The position numbers and the translations under genes were made by a program. 64,000 nt of DNA from Pacificimonas flava (GTDB lineage: Bacteria > Pseudomonadota > Alphaproteobacteria > Sphingomonadales > Sphingomonadaceae), in contig NZ_AMRV01000010.1 of the NCBI RefSeq assembly GCF_000342165.1, positions 34,242-98,241 of the forward strand, given 5' to 3'. Positions 9,568-17,574 of this stretch are shown here, piece by piece (the first letter of the stretch is position 1; every line of letters begins with the position of its first letter). The notes under the pieces are model-generated. The model was not told where the DNA came from. It was given only the letters and a program-made list of their open reading frames with translations, and did not search any database.

Positions 9568-9583
9568 GGTCCCTCTCGGGACC
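9568..9583 (+). other. Stem-loop in leader upstream of carbonic anhydrase
   Basis: GGTCCC-TCTC-GGGACC forms a perfect six-bp stem with a four-base loop, 22 bases before the carbonic anhydrase start and 72 bases after the kinase stop. It is not followed by a T run. It may be an attenuating or protective leader hairpin; function is not established. Confidence 0.3.
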
Positions 9584-9605
9584 CCGAAGTTTATGGAGGA
9601 AAATC

Positions 9606-10295
9606 TTGGATCTGCTTATTAACGGCGTCAGCCGCTTTCAGGGCGAAATCTTTCCGACGAAGAGCGAGCGCTTCCGGGACCTGGCGCAGAACGGACAGGC
9701 ACCGAAAACGCTGATGATCAGCTGCGCCGACTCGCGCGTCGTGCCGGAACTCATTACTCAGTCGGAACCGGGTGATCTGTTCGTGTGCCGCAACGCCGGC
9801 AATATCGTCCCGCCGTACAGCCGCCATCCGGGCGGCGTCTCCTCTGCGATCGAATATGCGGTCGTCGCGCTGGGTGTCGAGGACATCGTGATCTGCGGTC
9901 ATTCCGACTGCGGGGCCATGAAGGCCTTTCAGACACCCGAGGCGCTGGAGATCATGCCGACGGTAAAGGAATGGCTCAGCCACGCCCATGCCGCGAACGA
10001 AGCGGTTCGCGCGTGCTGTGCCGGCAAGGATGCAGGCGAGCAGACGGCCGCGCTGATCCGTGAGAACGTCATTGTCCAGCTCACGCATCTGAAGAGTCAT
10101 CCGTCCGTCGCGGCTGGGCTGGCATCCGGAAAGCTGCGTTTGCATGGCTGGGTGTTTGATATCGAATCCGGCGAGGTTGAGGCGCTTGATGGCGCGACCG
10201 GCCTCTTCCACAAGGCGGACGGCGGTGCGCTCTCGGTCGCGGACCGCGGCCGACAGGCGGCGGTGCCGGCGGCGCCGATCGGAGCGGCGGCATGA
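9606..10295 (+). CDS. Beta-class carbonic anhydrase
   Basis: A TTG at 9606 with GGAGGA five bases upstream gives 229 residues. The beta-class zinc site is intact: Cys40, Asp42 and Arg44 in SCADSRVVPE, then His99 and Cys102 in CGHSDCGAMKA. It interconverts CO2 and bicarbonate in the cytoplasm. The gene overlaps the SulP transporter start (ATGA), which points to a coupled bicarbonate transport/hydration function. The TTG start together with a leader hairpin at 9568-9583 may keep translation low. The last 30 residues are Ala/Arg-rich and probably disordered. Confidence 0.95.
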   Translation: MDLLINGVSRFQGEIFPTKSERFRDLAQNGQAPKTLMISCADSRVVPELITQSEPGDLFVCRNAGNIVPPYSRHPGGVSSAIEYAVVALGVEDIVICGHSDCGAMKAFQTPEALEIMPTVKEWLSHAHAANEAVRACCAGKDAGEQTAALIRENVIVQLTHLKSHPSVAAGLASGKLRLHGWVFDIESGEVEALDGATGLFHKADGGALSVADRGRQAAVPAAPIGAAA

Positions 10296-11851
10296 CGACC
10301 GCTCCCGCCGCGTCCGGCGTGCCGGACGTCGATCCGCACGGCTACAAGAGTGCGAACATCGTTCGCGACATCGCAGCGTCGTTCGTGGTCTTCCTGGTCG
10401 CGATGCCGCTGTGCATGGGCATTGCGCTCGCGTCGGGTGTTCCGCCCGCACTGGGTCTGATCACCGGGATCGTCGGCGGCATCGCCGTTGGCATGGTCGC
10501 GGGATCGCCGCTTCAAGTCAGCGGTCCGGCCGCCGGCCTCGCCGTCATCGTTTTCGGAATCGTGAACGATTACGGGATTGAATCGCTCGTGCCCATCCTG
10601 GTGCTTGCCGGAATCCTGCAACTCGTCGCTGGTGCGCTGAAGATCGGCACATGGTTTCGGGGCGTTTCGCCGGCCGTCGTTCACGGCATGCTTGCCGGCA
10701 TCGGCGTGCTGATTCTGGCAGGGCAGGTGCATGTCCTGATGGATCAGAGCCCGCAGGCGTCGGGTCTGACGAACCTGGTGGAGATTCCGCGCGCGTTCTT
10801 CGACCTGTCCCTCGCCGATCCGAGTTCGGCGGAGGCCGCGCTTGCTGTCGGTCTCGCGACGATCCTGACCATGCTGGCCTGGGACAAGTGGAAGCCGGAG
10901 AAGCTGAAGCTGGTGCCCGGTGCGCTTCTCGGCGTGCTTGCCGGAATCGCTCTTGCGACGTTCGCCAACCTGAATGTCGACCGGGTCATCGTGCCTGAAG
11001 ACCTTCTGAGCAGCCTTACGCTTCCGAACCCGTCGGAATTCAGTCTGCTCCTGAACCCGTCGATCATCTTCACCGCCGTTGCCGTTGCGTTCATCGCCAG
11101 CGCCGAAACGCTGCTGTCCGCAGCGGCTGTGGACAAGATGCAGGACCGGGTGAAGGCACGCTTCAACAAGGAACTGAGCTCTCAGGGCGTCGGGAACTTC
11201 ATTTGCGGTCTGGTCGGGGCGCTGCCGATGACCGGCGTGATCGTACGGTCCTCTGCCAATGTTCAGGCTGGGGCCGTGTCGCGTTGGTCGACGATTCTCC
11301 ACGGCATCTGGATCCTCGGGTTCGTTGCGGTCTTTCCGCAGGTCCTGGCGCTCGTCCCGACTGCTGCTCTCGCCGGCGTGCTCGTCGTCGTCGGCGCGAA
11401 GCTGGTGAAGCTGGACGACGGCAAGAAACTGTTCCGCCGCCACGGTGCATTGCCGGCCGCGATCTGGGCGGCCACGCTCATCACCGTTGTGGCCGTGGAC
11501 CTGCTGGTTGGCGTCATGGTCGGCCTCGGGCTGTCAATGATCGAATTGCTGCCGCATTTCCGCGATCGCCGTCTGCACGTCGATCGGGAGCGGACGGAAG
11601 AGCGCGAGGATGTGCGTCTGTCCGGCAAGGCAACGGTGCTTCAGGTCGACGATCTGACGAAGTGCCTTGACGATCTGCCGCGCGACCGCGCGGTTCGTTT
11701 CGACATGACCGACCTGAAGTTCAGCGATCACAGCTGCGCGGAAATGATTGCCGATGCGATCAAGAGTCGCAGGCAGAGAGGGCTGGAAACCGAAGTTCGC
11801 GCTGCCGATGGCAGTGCCGGGGCGAGGATATCCGCGCTCGCAGCCGCGTAG
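10292..11851 (+). CDS. SulP family anion transporter with C-terminal STAS domain
   Basis: The 519-residue protein has the SulP core: DIAASFVVFLVAMPLCMGIALASG, GLITGIVGGI, GSPLQVSGPAAGLAV, GVLILAGQVHVLMD and SAETLLSAAAVDKM, with 10-12 likely membrane helices, then a cytoplasmic STAS-like end (about residues 420-519) containing VRFDMTDLKFSDHSCAEMI. Family members move sulfate, bicarbonate or dicarboxylates. Translational coupling to a carbonic anhydrase makes bicarbonate/CO2 handling the best inference, as in BicA-type transporters; sulfate cannot be excluded. Confidence 0.93.
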   Translation: MTTAPAASGVPDVDPHGYKSANIVRDIAASFVVFLVAMPLCMGIALASGVPPALGLITGIVGGIAVGMVAGSPLQVSGPAAGLAVIVFGIVNDYGIESLVPILVLAGILQLVAGALKIGTWFRGVSPAVVHGMLAGIGVLILAGQVHVLMDQSPQASGLTNLVEIPRAFFDLSLADPSSAEAALAVGLATILTMLAWDKWKPEKLKLVPGALLGVLAGIALATFANLNVDRVIVPEDLLSSLTLPNPSEFSLLLNPSIIFTAVAVAFIASAETLLSAAAVDKMQDRVKARFNKELSSQGVGNFICGLVGALPMTGVIVRSSANVQAGAVSRWSTILHGIWILGFVAVFPQVLALVPTAALAGVLVVVGAKLVKLDDGKKLFRRHGALPAAIWAATLITVVAVDLLVGVMVGLGLSMIELLPHFRDRRLHVDRERTEEREDVRLSGKATVLQVDDLTKCLDDLPRDRAVRFDMTDLKFSDHSCAEMIADAIKSRRQRGLETEVRAADGSAGARISALAAA

Positions 11852-11897
11852 GGGTCGGGGCTACGCAGCCTGATCAGTAGCCCTTCCCTGCCGGTGG

Positions 11898-11922
11898 CCT
11901 GCGATGTTGCCCCCGTCGCAGG
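11898..11922 (+). other. Hairpin between sulP stop and terminator
   Basis: CCTGCGA and TCGCAGG pair over an 11-base loop just after the SulP gene and before the stronger terminator hairpin. It may protect the 3' end of the transcript or extend the terminator; no independent function is evident. Confidence 0.35.
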
Positions 11923-11930
11923 TCACATCG

Positions 11931-11976
11931 CCCCGGATCGAATGCGTGACCGCATTCGGTTCGGGGCATTTTTATT
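11931..11976. terminator. Rho-independent terminator shared by convergent genes
   Basis: A 16-base arm starting CCCCGGATCGAATGCG pairs with CGCATTCGGTTCGGGG across the loop TGAC (two imperfect positions), followed on the plus strand by CATTTTTATT. It ends the SulP transcript. The T run overlaps the TAA stop of the convergent symporter gene at 11972-11974, so the stem could also act on that transcript, although the minus-strand side lacks a good U tract. Confidence 0.85.
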
Positions 11977-12955
11977 TCCGCTGTTTTGGCTGGGCCGCGA
12001 GCGGCTGGCGTGCATATCGACGCGCGAGGACCGCGCAGACGAGGAGCTGAATCTGGTGAAAGATCATCAGGGGCAGGATCACCGGGCCGACCGCAGCCGC
12101 CGGAAACAGGATGGCTGCCATGGGAACGCCGGATGCGAGACTCTTCTTCGATCCACAGAACAGGATCGCGATTTCATCCGCACGAGAGAACCCAAGGCAG
12201 CGTGCCGCCCCGCGCGTCAGCAAGAGCACGATGGCGAGCAGCAGGCTCGATAAGAGGACCAGTGCCGCAACTTGCCAGGCCGGAACGTCTTGCCACAAGC
12301 CTTGCACGATGGCGGCGCTGAAGGCCGTGTACACAACCAGCAGGATTGAGCCGCGATCCACAAAGGAGACAAGGCTGCCATGCTTCTGCACGAATCCTGC
12401 CGTCAGCGGCCGGGACAGGTGGCCGAGAAGGAATGGTAACAAGAGCTGAAGCGCGATCGTTTCAACCTTTCCGAGGGCTATCGTCCCCGCACCTCCCATC
12501 AGTCCAGCGACGAGGAGTGGCGTGAGACCGATGCCGATGAGGTTGGAAAGCGACGCACTGCATATCGCGGCGGGAACGTTTCCGCCCGCGATCGACGTAA
12601 ACGCGATGGAAGACTGAACCGTGGACGGGAGCAGCGCCAGAAACAGAAAACCCGACGCCAGCGAGGGGGCCAGAATCAGGGTGCCGAGTTCGCGAAATCC
12701 AAGGCCGAGGATGGGAAACAGAAGGAACGTCGCTGCAAGGATGACGAGGTGCAACCGCCAGGCGGTCAGCCCGCCGACAATGGCGGCACGAGAGAGCTTC
12801 GCGCCATGCAGGAAGAAGAGCAGCGCTATGGCGAGCGACGTGACGGCTGCGAAGATGTCGGCGCCGGCGCCCCTGAGGGGCAGCAGCGAAGCCAGCAGGA
12901 CGGATGCAAGAAGCGCCGCGCTGTAGCGGTCGACACGCTTCGGAATTCTAAGCAT
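11972..12955 (-). CDS. Bile acid:sodium symporter family protein (SBF-like, YfeH type)
   Basis: The 327-residue hydrophobic protein has about nine to ten membrane helices and SBF-like (PF13593) signatures: ALLFFLHGAKLSRAAIVGG, SLASGFLFLALLPSTVQSSIAFTSIAGGNVPAAICSASLSN and ILFCGSKKSLASGVPMA. The family transports unknown organic anions with sodium or protons; bile acids themselves are an unlikely substrate here. It reads toward the SulP operon, sharing its terminator, and lies 89 bp downstream of ssb on the same strand. Confidence 0.9.
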   Translation of the reverse strand: MLRIPKRVDRYSAALLASVLLASLLPLRGAGADIFAAVTSLAIALLFFLHGAKLSRAAIVGGLTAWRLHLVILAATFLLFPILGLGFRELGTLILAPSLASGFLFLALLPSTVQSSIAFTSIAGGNVPAAICSASLSNLIGIGLTPLLVAGLMGGAGTIALGKVETIALQLLLPFLLGHLSRPLTAGFVQKHGSLVSFVDRGSILLVVYTAFSAAIVQGLWQDVPAWQVAALVLLSSLLLAIVLLLTRGAARCLGFSRADEIAILFCGSKKSLASGVPMAAILFPAAAVGPVILPLMIFHQIQLLVCAVLARRYARQPLAAQPKQRK

Positions 12956-13044
12956 GTCGGACCGTTCGAAAATCGGGCTGGCGGGCGGAGCGGCGATGGG
13001 CCGACCCGCGCCCCGCCCGCAAGTCTAGGGTCAAGACGAAGGGA

Positions 13045-13557
13045 TCAGAAGGGAACGTCGTCGTCGAGATCGTCGTCGTACGTCGGGCGTTGCGGGCGCG
13101 AGCCACCGCCACCGCCACCGCCACCGCCACCGCTTCCGCCGAAGTCGCTGCCGGAGCTGCCGCCATAACCCCCGCCATAGCCGCCGCCGGAGCCGCCGTC
13201 GCCGCCGCGACCGTCAAGCATGGTGAGCTCGCCGCGAAAATTCTGCAGGACAACCTCTGTCGTATAACGGTCATTGCCGTTCTGGTCCTGCCACTTGCGT
13301 GTCTGCAACTCGCCCTCGACGTAAATCTTCATACCCTTCTTCAGATAGTCGCGGGCGATCTTCACGAGTTGCTCATTGAAGATGGCAACGGAATGCCACT
13401 GGGTGTTCTCGCGCCGCTCGCCGGACTGGCGGTCACGCCAGGTCCGCGTCGTGGCGAGGCGCAAATTGCAGACTTCGCCGCCATTGGCGAACGACCGGAA
13501 TTCCGGATCCTGGCCCAGATTTCCGATCAGCATGACCTTGTTCAGGCTTCCCGACAT
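13045..13557 (-). CDS. ssb: Single-stranded DNA-binding protein
   Basis: The 170-residue product has the bacterial SSB OB-fold (residues 1-115; MSGSLNKVMLIGNLGQDPE, TQWHSVAIFNEQL, KKGMKIYVEGELQTRKW), a Gly-rich linker, and the acidic tip DDDVPF used to recruit repair and replication partners. AAAGGAC lies just before the ATG. Unusually the gene follows feoB by only 24 bp, so part of its transcription may come from the iron-uptake operon; ssb usually sits alone near uvrA. A hexanucleotide repeat encodes part of the linker. Confidence 0.96.
   Translation of the reverse strand: MSGSLNKVMLIGNLGQDPEFRSFANGGEVCNLRLATTRTWRDRQSGERRENTQWHSVAIFNEQLVKIARDYLKKGMKIYVEGELQTRKWQDQNGNDRYTTEVVLQNFRGELTMLDGRGGDGGSGGGYGGGYGGSSGSDFGGSGGGGGGGGGGSRPQRPTYDDDLDDDVPF
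13103..13132. repeat. Five-unit CCACCG tandem repeat inside ssb
   Basis: Five exact copies of the hexamer CCACCG lie in the ssb linker, encoding Gly-Gly on the minus strand. Copy-number change would keep the frame and only alter linker length. Confidence 0.9.
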
Positions 13558-13581
13558 GATGTCCTTTCGCTGTTGCCGCCG

Positions 13582-15435
13582 TCAGGCGCCCAGCGCCCAG
13601 CGTGCGGTCCAATATGTGATTCCCGCCCCCACATAGGCCATGGCGAACAGGTATGCGAACATGAAGATCGGCCATTTGTAGCCGTTCGTTTCCCGCCGGG
13701 TGACGGCGAAGGTGGAAATGCACTGCGGTGCGAACACGAACCATGCAAGGAAGGCGAGGGCGGTCGGCAGCGGCCAAGCGTTTCTCAACCGGTCGACCAA
13801 CTGCCCTTGCAGCACGTCCTCTTCCTCCGCGTCGATGGCGTAGACCGTGCCGAGCGCGGCGACGGCGACTTCCCGTGCGGCCATGCCGGGGACGAGAGCG
13901 ATGGAAATTTCCTTGTTGAAACCGATCGGCGCGAACACATGCTCGAGACCGGTGCCGATCCGGCCCGCTATGGAATAGTCGACCTGGCTCACGCCCTCCG
14001 GCGCACGCGGAAAGCTTGCAAATGCCCAAAGCACGATGGTCGAGGCGAGAATGATGGTGCCGGCACGCCGCAGAAAGGCCCATGCACGCTGCCATATGCC
14101 GATGCCGAGATCGCGAATCGCGGGCCACTGATATTTCGGCATTTCCATCAGGAAGCCGCTATGCTTGCCCTTCGTGACCGTGCTGCGGAGGGCAAGGGCT
14201 GCCAGAAGCGCGCCGACGACTCCGAACGCATAGAGGCCGAAGAGCACGAGACCCTGCAGATTGGCGAAGCCCACCGGCCGGTCTGGAATGAACGCCGCGA
14301 TGATGACGGCATAGACGGGAAGCCGCGCCGAGCAGGTCATCAGCGGCGCGATCAGGATCGTCGTCAAACGGTCCCTCGGGTCGGCGATCGTCCGCGTCGC
14401 CATGATGCCGGGAATGGCGCAGGCAAAGCTCGACAGGAGCGGGATGAACGCGCGCCCGGAGAGGCCGACACTTGCCATCAGCCTGTCCATCAGGAAGGCC
14501 GCGCGCGTCATGTAGCCGGACTGTTCGAGGACCAGGATGAAGGCGAACAGGATGACGATCTGCGGCAGGAAGACGATGACGGCACCGACACCGGCGAGCA
14601 GACCCTCATTGATCAGGTTGCGAAGAAAGCCGGCGGGAAGGATATTGCTTGCGGCGCCTTGCAGCACCGCGATCAGGCCCTCGATCCAGGCCATCGGTGC
14701 CTCCGCCCAGGCGAAAACCGCCTGAAACATGAAGAAGAGGACGGCGGCAAGGATGAGAGGTCCGGCGACGGGATGCAACACGACCCGGTCTATCCGGCGC
14801 GTCAAGCCGCCGGCCTGATGCCCACCAGTCACGACCGCGTCAGCGATCTGCCGGGCCCGCCGCTGCAGGCTGCGCATGTCCTGAGGTTCGCGAGAGGCAG
14901 AGGCGGCCTCGATCTTCGTCAGCAGAGGCAGAACCTTTTGGCCGAGGTCGTCAAGGCCACGCCGGCGAACGGCAACGGTCGGTACGACGGGCACGCCGAG
15001 TTCACGCTCTAGCGCGGGCACGTCGATCGTCAGGCCGTCGCGCTTCGCAAGGTCCATCATGTTGAGCGCCACGACGAGCGGGCGGCCCAGCATTTTGAGT
15101 TCAAGAACGAACCGGAGCTGCGCGGGAAGATTGGTGGCGTCGACGACCGCGACGATGGCGCGGGGCAGGGTCTCACCCTCCTGCCGGCCCATCAGCACGT
15201 TGCGCGTCACGGCCTCATCGGGCGATCGGGGATCGAGGCTGTAGGCGCCGGGCAGGTCGATCAGTTCCGCGCTGGAACCGTCGGGCAGGCGCAAAACCCC
15301 CGCTTTTCGCTCGACGGTGACGCCGGGATAGTTGGCGACCTTCTGGCGGGCGCCGGTCAGCGCGTTGAACAGGCTGGTCTTGCCGGCATTGGGATTGCCG
15401 ACCAGCGCCACGGCGGGCGCAGCGGTCATTGTCAT
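13582..15435 (-). CDS. feoB: Ferrous iron transporter FeoB
   Basis: From the ATG at 15435 (GAGGGG upstream) the product is 617 residues. The N-terminal GTPase domain has G1 GNPNAGKTSLFNALTG, the switch VANYPGVTVERK, G3 DLPGAYSL and G4 NMMD. The membrane part has two Gate-type segments, including FLPQIVILFAFILVLEQSGYMTR and IPLLSSFACAIPGIMATRTI. It imports Fe2+ across the inner membrane. E. coli FeoB is about 770 residues, so this is a compact form with a short spacer. It follows feoA by 16 bp and precedes ssb by 24 bp. Confidence 0.96.
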   Translation of the reverse strand: MTMTAAPAVALVGNPNAGKTSLFNALTGARQKVANYPGVTVERKAGVLRLPDGSSAELIDLPGAYSLDPRSPDEAVTRNVLMGRQEGETLPRAIVAVVDATNLPAQLRFVLELKMLGRPLVVALNMMDLAKRDGLTIDVPALERELGVPVVPTVAVRRRGLDDLGQKVLPLLTKIEAASASREPQDMRSLQRRARQIADAVVTGGHQAGGLTRRIDRVVLHPVAGPLILAAVLFFMFQAVFAWAEAPMAWIEGLIAVLQGAASNILPAGFLRNLINEGLLAGVGAVIVFLPQIVILFAFILVLEQSGYMTRAAFLMDRLMASVGLSGRAFIPLLSSFACAIPGIMATRTIADPRDRLTTILIAPLMTCSARLPVYAVIIAAFIPDRPVGFANLQGLVLFGLYAFGVVGALLAALALRSTVTKGKHSGFLMEMPKYQWPAIRDLGIGIWQRAWAFLRRAGTIILASTIVLWAFASFPRAPEGVSQVDYSIAGRIGTGLEHVFAPIGFNKEISIALVPGMAAREVAVAALGTVYAIDAEEEDVLQGQLVDRLRNAWPLPTALAFLAWFVFAPQCISTFAVTRRETNGYKWPIFMFAYLFAMAYVGAGITYWTARWALGA

Positions 15436-15451
15436 CGGGCGTTCGCCCCTC

Positions 15452-15745
15452 TTATTCGGCGGCCTGCACCTGCGGTGCATGGGCGGGCGTATAGGACACG
15501 TCCGCAGCGGCGGTTTCGCTTTCCAGCGTCACGAGAATATGTCTGGCCATCGCACGTCGCATGGCGACGCAACAATTTCCGATCCGAATCGCGATCGGAT
15601 CGGCACCCAGCGCGGCCCGGTGCAACAACTCGACCTCCATACCCTCGTCGACGCCATGTTCCCGCAAACGCTGCTCATCGAGGGCGTTCGCTTGAATCGC
15701 AGCCACTGTGGCACGCGTGCCGGGCTTCAGGTCGACAATGTTCAT
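15452..15745 (-). CDS. feoA: Ferrous iron transport protein FeoA
   Basis: The 97-residue SH3-like protein (MNIVDLKPGTRATVAAI, ALDEQRLREHGVDEGMEVELL, DPIAIRIGNCCVAMRRAMA) matches FeoA, the small cytoplasmic partner of FeoB. The ATG at 15745 is preferred to an in-frame TTG two codons earlier. A stretch after residue 78 is longer than in many FeoA proteins. A Fur-like palindrome lies 24 bases upstream, in the 55-bp gap after COQ9. Confidence 0.94.
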   Translation of the reverse strand: MNIVDLKPGTRATVAAIQANALDEQRLREHGVDEGMEVELLHRAALGADPIAIRIGNCCVAMRRAMARHILVTLESETAAADVSYTPAHAPQVQAAE

Positions 15746-15768
15746 AAGCAATCATTCCAAAAGACTAT

Positions 15769-15783
15769 TGCGAACAATTATCA
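15769..15783 (-). promoter_or_regulatory. Fur-like operator candidate for feoAB
   Basis: On the minus strand the 15-mer reads TGATAAT-T-GTTCGCA. The left half equals the 7-1-7 Fur half-site TGATAAT, and the right half matches ATTATCA at four of seven positions. It lies in the AT-rich gap directly before feoA, where iron repression would act. Identity of the binder (Fur, Irr or other) is inference. Confidence 0.5.
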
Positions 15784-15800
15784 GCCTTTTGACGCCATGG

Positions 15801-16517
15801 CTAGACGCCGGGGTAACGAAGGCGCCCGAGAAAACGAACGGGGGAGGGCAGGCGGTGGCGCACCTTGAGGACGCTCGCCTTCGTCTTTTCGAACTGCATG
15901 ACATTCTCGATCCGCCGGTCGAGGAAGGCGCGACTGTCGGCGAAGCCTTCGCTGTCGTCCTGCAACCAATAGAGGAGCGTGCTCGAATAAACCGCGGAGA
16001 AGGTCAAGCGCTTGGTATAATGATTATAATCGGTGGCGTCGTCTCCGGCGCAGCGCCAGATCACGTCCGCGGTCCGCCAAAGACGCCGCGCGGAGGCAGC
16101 GGCGTTTTGCGGGCGGGATAGGATCTGTGCGGCCGCGCGGACCGCCTCCTTATAAGGGTAGGCCTGCTCCAGCCGTATCTCGATCGCGCGCCGGATCCGT
16201 TCCCGTATCTTCATGGCCGAGACATTCTCGGCTTGAAGCTGCGCTGCCATGTCGCTGTCGGCGAGCATGATCCACGCCTCGACCATGCTCCGTTCCGCGT
16301 TCGGAAAGACGAGGCGCGTGCGCTCCGGCGGGATCTGCAGCCGCTCGGCCGCCGCCGATGCCGCGGCCCACGTCCACCCGTCGAACACGATGTCCGGCAG
16401 CATCTCCCGGATCAGGACGGGACGCAGTTCGTCGAGGGTCATGTCCGCCGGCTCCAGATCGGCTGGCGCTGCTGCCGGGGCCGAGGAGGATGAGGAGGAA
16501 GAGCGGAAAGAGGTCAT
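15801..16517 (-). CDS. COQ9 family ubiquinone biosynthesis protein
   Basis: The product (238 aa from the ATG at 16517) begins MTSFRSSSSSSS, a Ser-rich lead, and then shows the COQ9 fold: LIREMLPDIVFDGWTWAA, MVEAWIMLADSDMAAQL, MKIRERIRRAIEIRLEQ, and the diagnostic DATDYNHYTKRLTFSAVYSS. COQ9 is a TetR-like lipid-binding protein that presents ubiquinone precursors to the hydroxylase Coq7. A TTG at 16553 is an alternative start. It is divergent from rpsU, a pairing seen in other alphaproteobacteria, and lies directly before feoA. Confidence 0.9.
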   Translation of the reverse strand: MTSFRSSSSSSSAPAAAPADLEPADMTLDELRPVLIREMLPDIVFDGWTWAAASAAAERLQIPPERTRLVFPNAERSMVEAWIMLADSDMAAQLQAENVSAMKIRERIRRAIEIRLEQAYPYKEAVRAAAQILSRPQNAAASARRLWRTADVIWRCAGDDATDYNHYTKRLTFSAVYSSTLLYWLQDDSEGFADSRAFLDRRIENVMQFEKTKASVLKVRHRLPSPVRFLGRLRYPGV

Positions 16518-16631
16518 GGCATGTTCATGCGTCAGCCCCCATATGTGTTGCAAGCGTTGTAGCGTCGCATGCCGCTGTGTCCGAAAGACAGCGGTGTGCC
16601 TGTTCTATACCTCCTTGAGCGCCGGAACGCC

Positions 16632-16660
16632 TTGCGGACCTTGTGCGTCATTGGTATGAG
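16632..16660 (+). promoter_or_regulatory. Possible sigma70-type promoter for rpsU
   Basis: TTGCGG and TATGAG are separated by 17 bases about 100 bp before rpsU. The spacing is ideal but neither box is close to consensus, so this is only a candidate. Confidence 0.25.
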
Positions 16661-16763
16661 CCGCGCGTTTCCACTGCAGGATTCGTTCTGCGGTGCATCG
16701 TGCATGGGGTAAGGATATCCGCTTGCGCGTGTTTTTCTCGAAGATTGGAGTGATTTAGACCGC

Positions 16764-16970
16764 ATGCAAATCATCGTTCGTGACAACAATGTCGACCAGG
16801 CGCTGCGCGCGCTCAAGAAAAAGCTGCAGCGCGAGGGCGTCTATCGCGAGATGAAGCTGCGTCGTCACTATGAGAAGCCGTCGGAAAAGCGGGCACGGGA
16901 GCGTGCTGCCGCGATCCGCCGGGCGCGCAAACTTGAGCGCAAGCGTATGGAACGCGACGGTATCCGTTAA
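16764..16970 (+). CDS. rpsU: 30S ribosomal protein bS21
   Basis: The 68-residue, strongly basic protein [20 protein letters not shown]... has the bS21 signature ([19 protein letters not shown]). It binds the 30S subunit near the anti-Shine-Dalgarno end of 16S rRNA and aids initiation. It stands alone in a 246-bp space divergent from COQ9, with a Lys/Arg-rich C-terminus as in other alphaproteobacteria. Confidence 0.97.
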   Translation: MQIIVRDNNVDQALRALKKKLQREGVYREMKLRRHYEKPSEKRARERAAAIRRARKLERKRMERDGIR

Positions 16971-17034
16971 GAAAAGCCGGCCGGCGCTTCCCGCGCGCTG
17001 GCCGAATGCGTTTCCTGCAGCCAGAAAGTTCCGC

Positions 17035-17541
17035 ATGGCCCGCCGCTCGACGATCGACGACCCGATGCACAAAGACCAAATTCGCCACCGCGGCGTGGGG
17101 TTCTGGCTTGTGCTGCTTGCTCTCGCTGTGCTCGTGGCGGGGCTGTTCTCCTGCGTTGGCACCCGTCATCTGCAGATGGTAACGACGGAGTCGGGGCTGG
17201 AATATCAAGTGCTTCGCGCTGGAAATGGCGAGGCGCCGGGACCGGATGATCAGGTTCTGGTTCATTATGAGGGCACGCTGGAGGACGGCACGGTTTTCGA
17301 TTCCAGCTATCAGCGCGGCACGCCGGCCGCCTTCGGCGTCAGTCAGGTTATTCCGGGCTGGACCGAAGGGCTGCAACTGATGAAGCCGGGCGCGCGCTAC
17401 CGCTTCATCATTCCATCCGACCTCGCTTACGGCCCTGAGGGCGCCGGCGGCGTCATTCCGCCCGATGAAGAATTGACCTTCGAAGTCGAACTGCTCGATG
17501 TACGCCGTGCGGCGGACATGCAGCAGCTTCTCGGGCAGTAG
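17035..17541 (+). CDS. Membrane-anchored FKBP-type peptidyl-prolyl isomerase
   Basis: The ATG at 17035 gives 168 residues; one at 17065 gives 158. A single hydrophobic segment at about residues 21-42 (FWLVLLALAVLVAGLFS) is followed by an FKBP domain: VLVHYEGTLEDGTVFDSSY, GVSQVIPGWTEGLQLM, YRFIIPSDLAYG and IPPDEELTFEVELLDV. This predicts a periplasmic proline isomerase attached to the inner membrane, or a lipoprotein-like form, as LFSC could act as a weak lipobox. It lies between rpsU and ccmA; the link to cytochrome c maturation is only positional. Confidence 0.92.
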   Translation: MARRSTIDDPMHKDQIRHRGVGFWLVLLALAVLVAGLFSCVGTRHLQMVTTESGLEYQVLRAGNGEAPGPDDQVLVHYEGTLEDGTVFDSSYQRGTPAAFGVSQVIPGWTEGLQLMKPGARYRFIIPSDLAYGPEGAGGVIPPDEELTFEVELLDVRRAADMQQLLGQ

Positions 17542-17574
17542 TTTCGCGGGCGCCTTGCCGCCCATGTCGACCAC

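Noticed and set aside
13103..13132. CRISPR-like short repeats
   Set aside because: A simple coding hexamer tandem repeat without spacers; no CRISPR array or cas gene was seen anywhere in the window.
13090..15012. 640-residue plus-strand frame opposite feoB and ssb
   Set aside because: Antisense shadow caused by high GC; it has no domain and covers well-supported genes.
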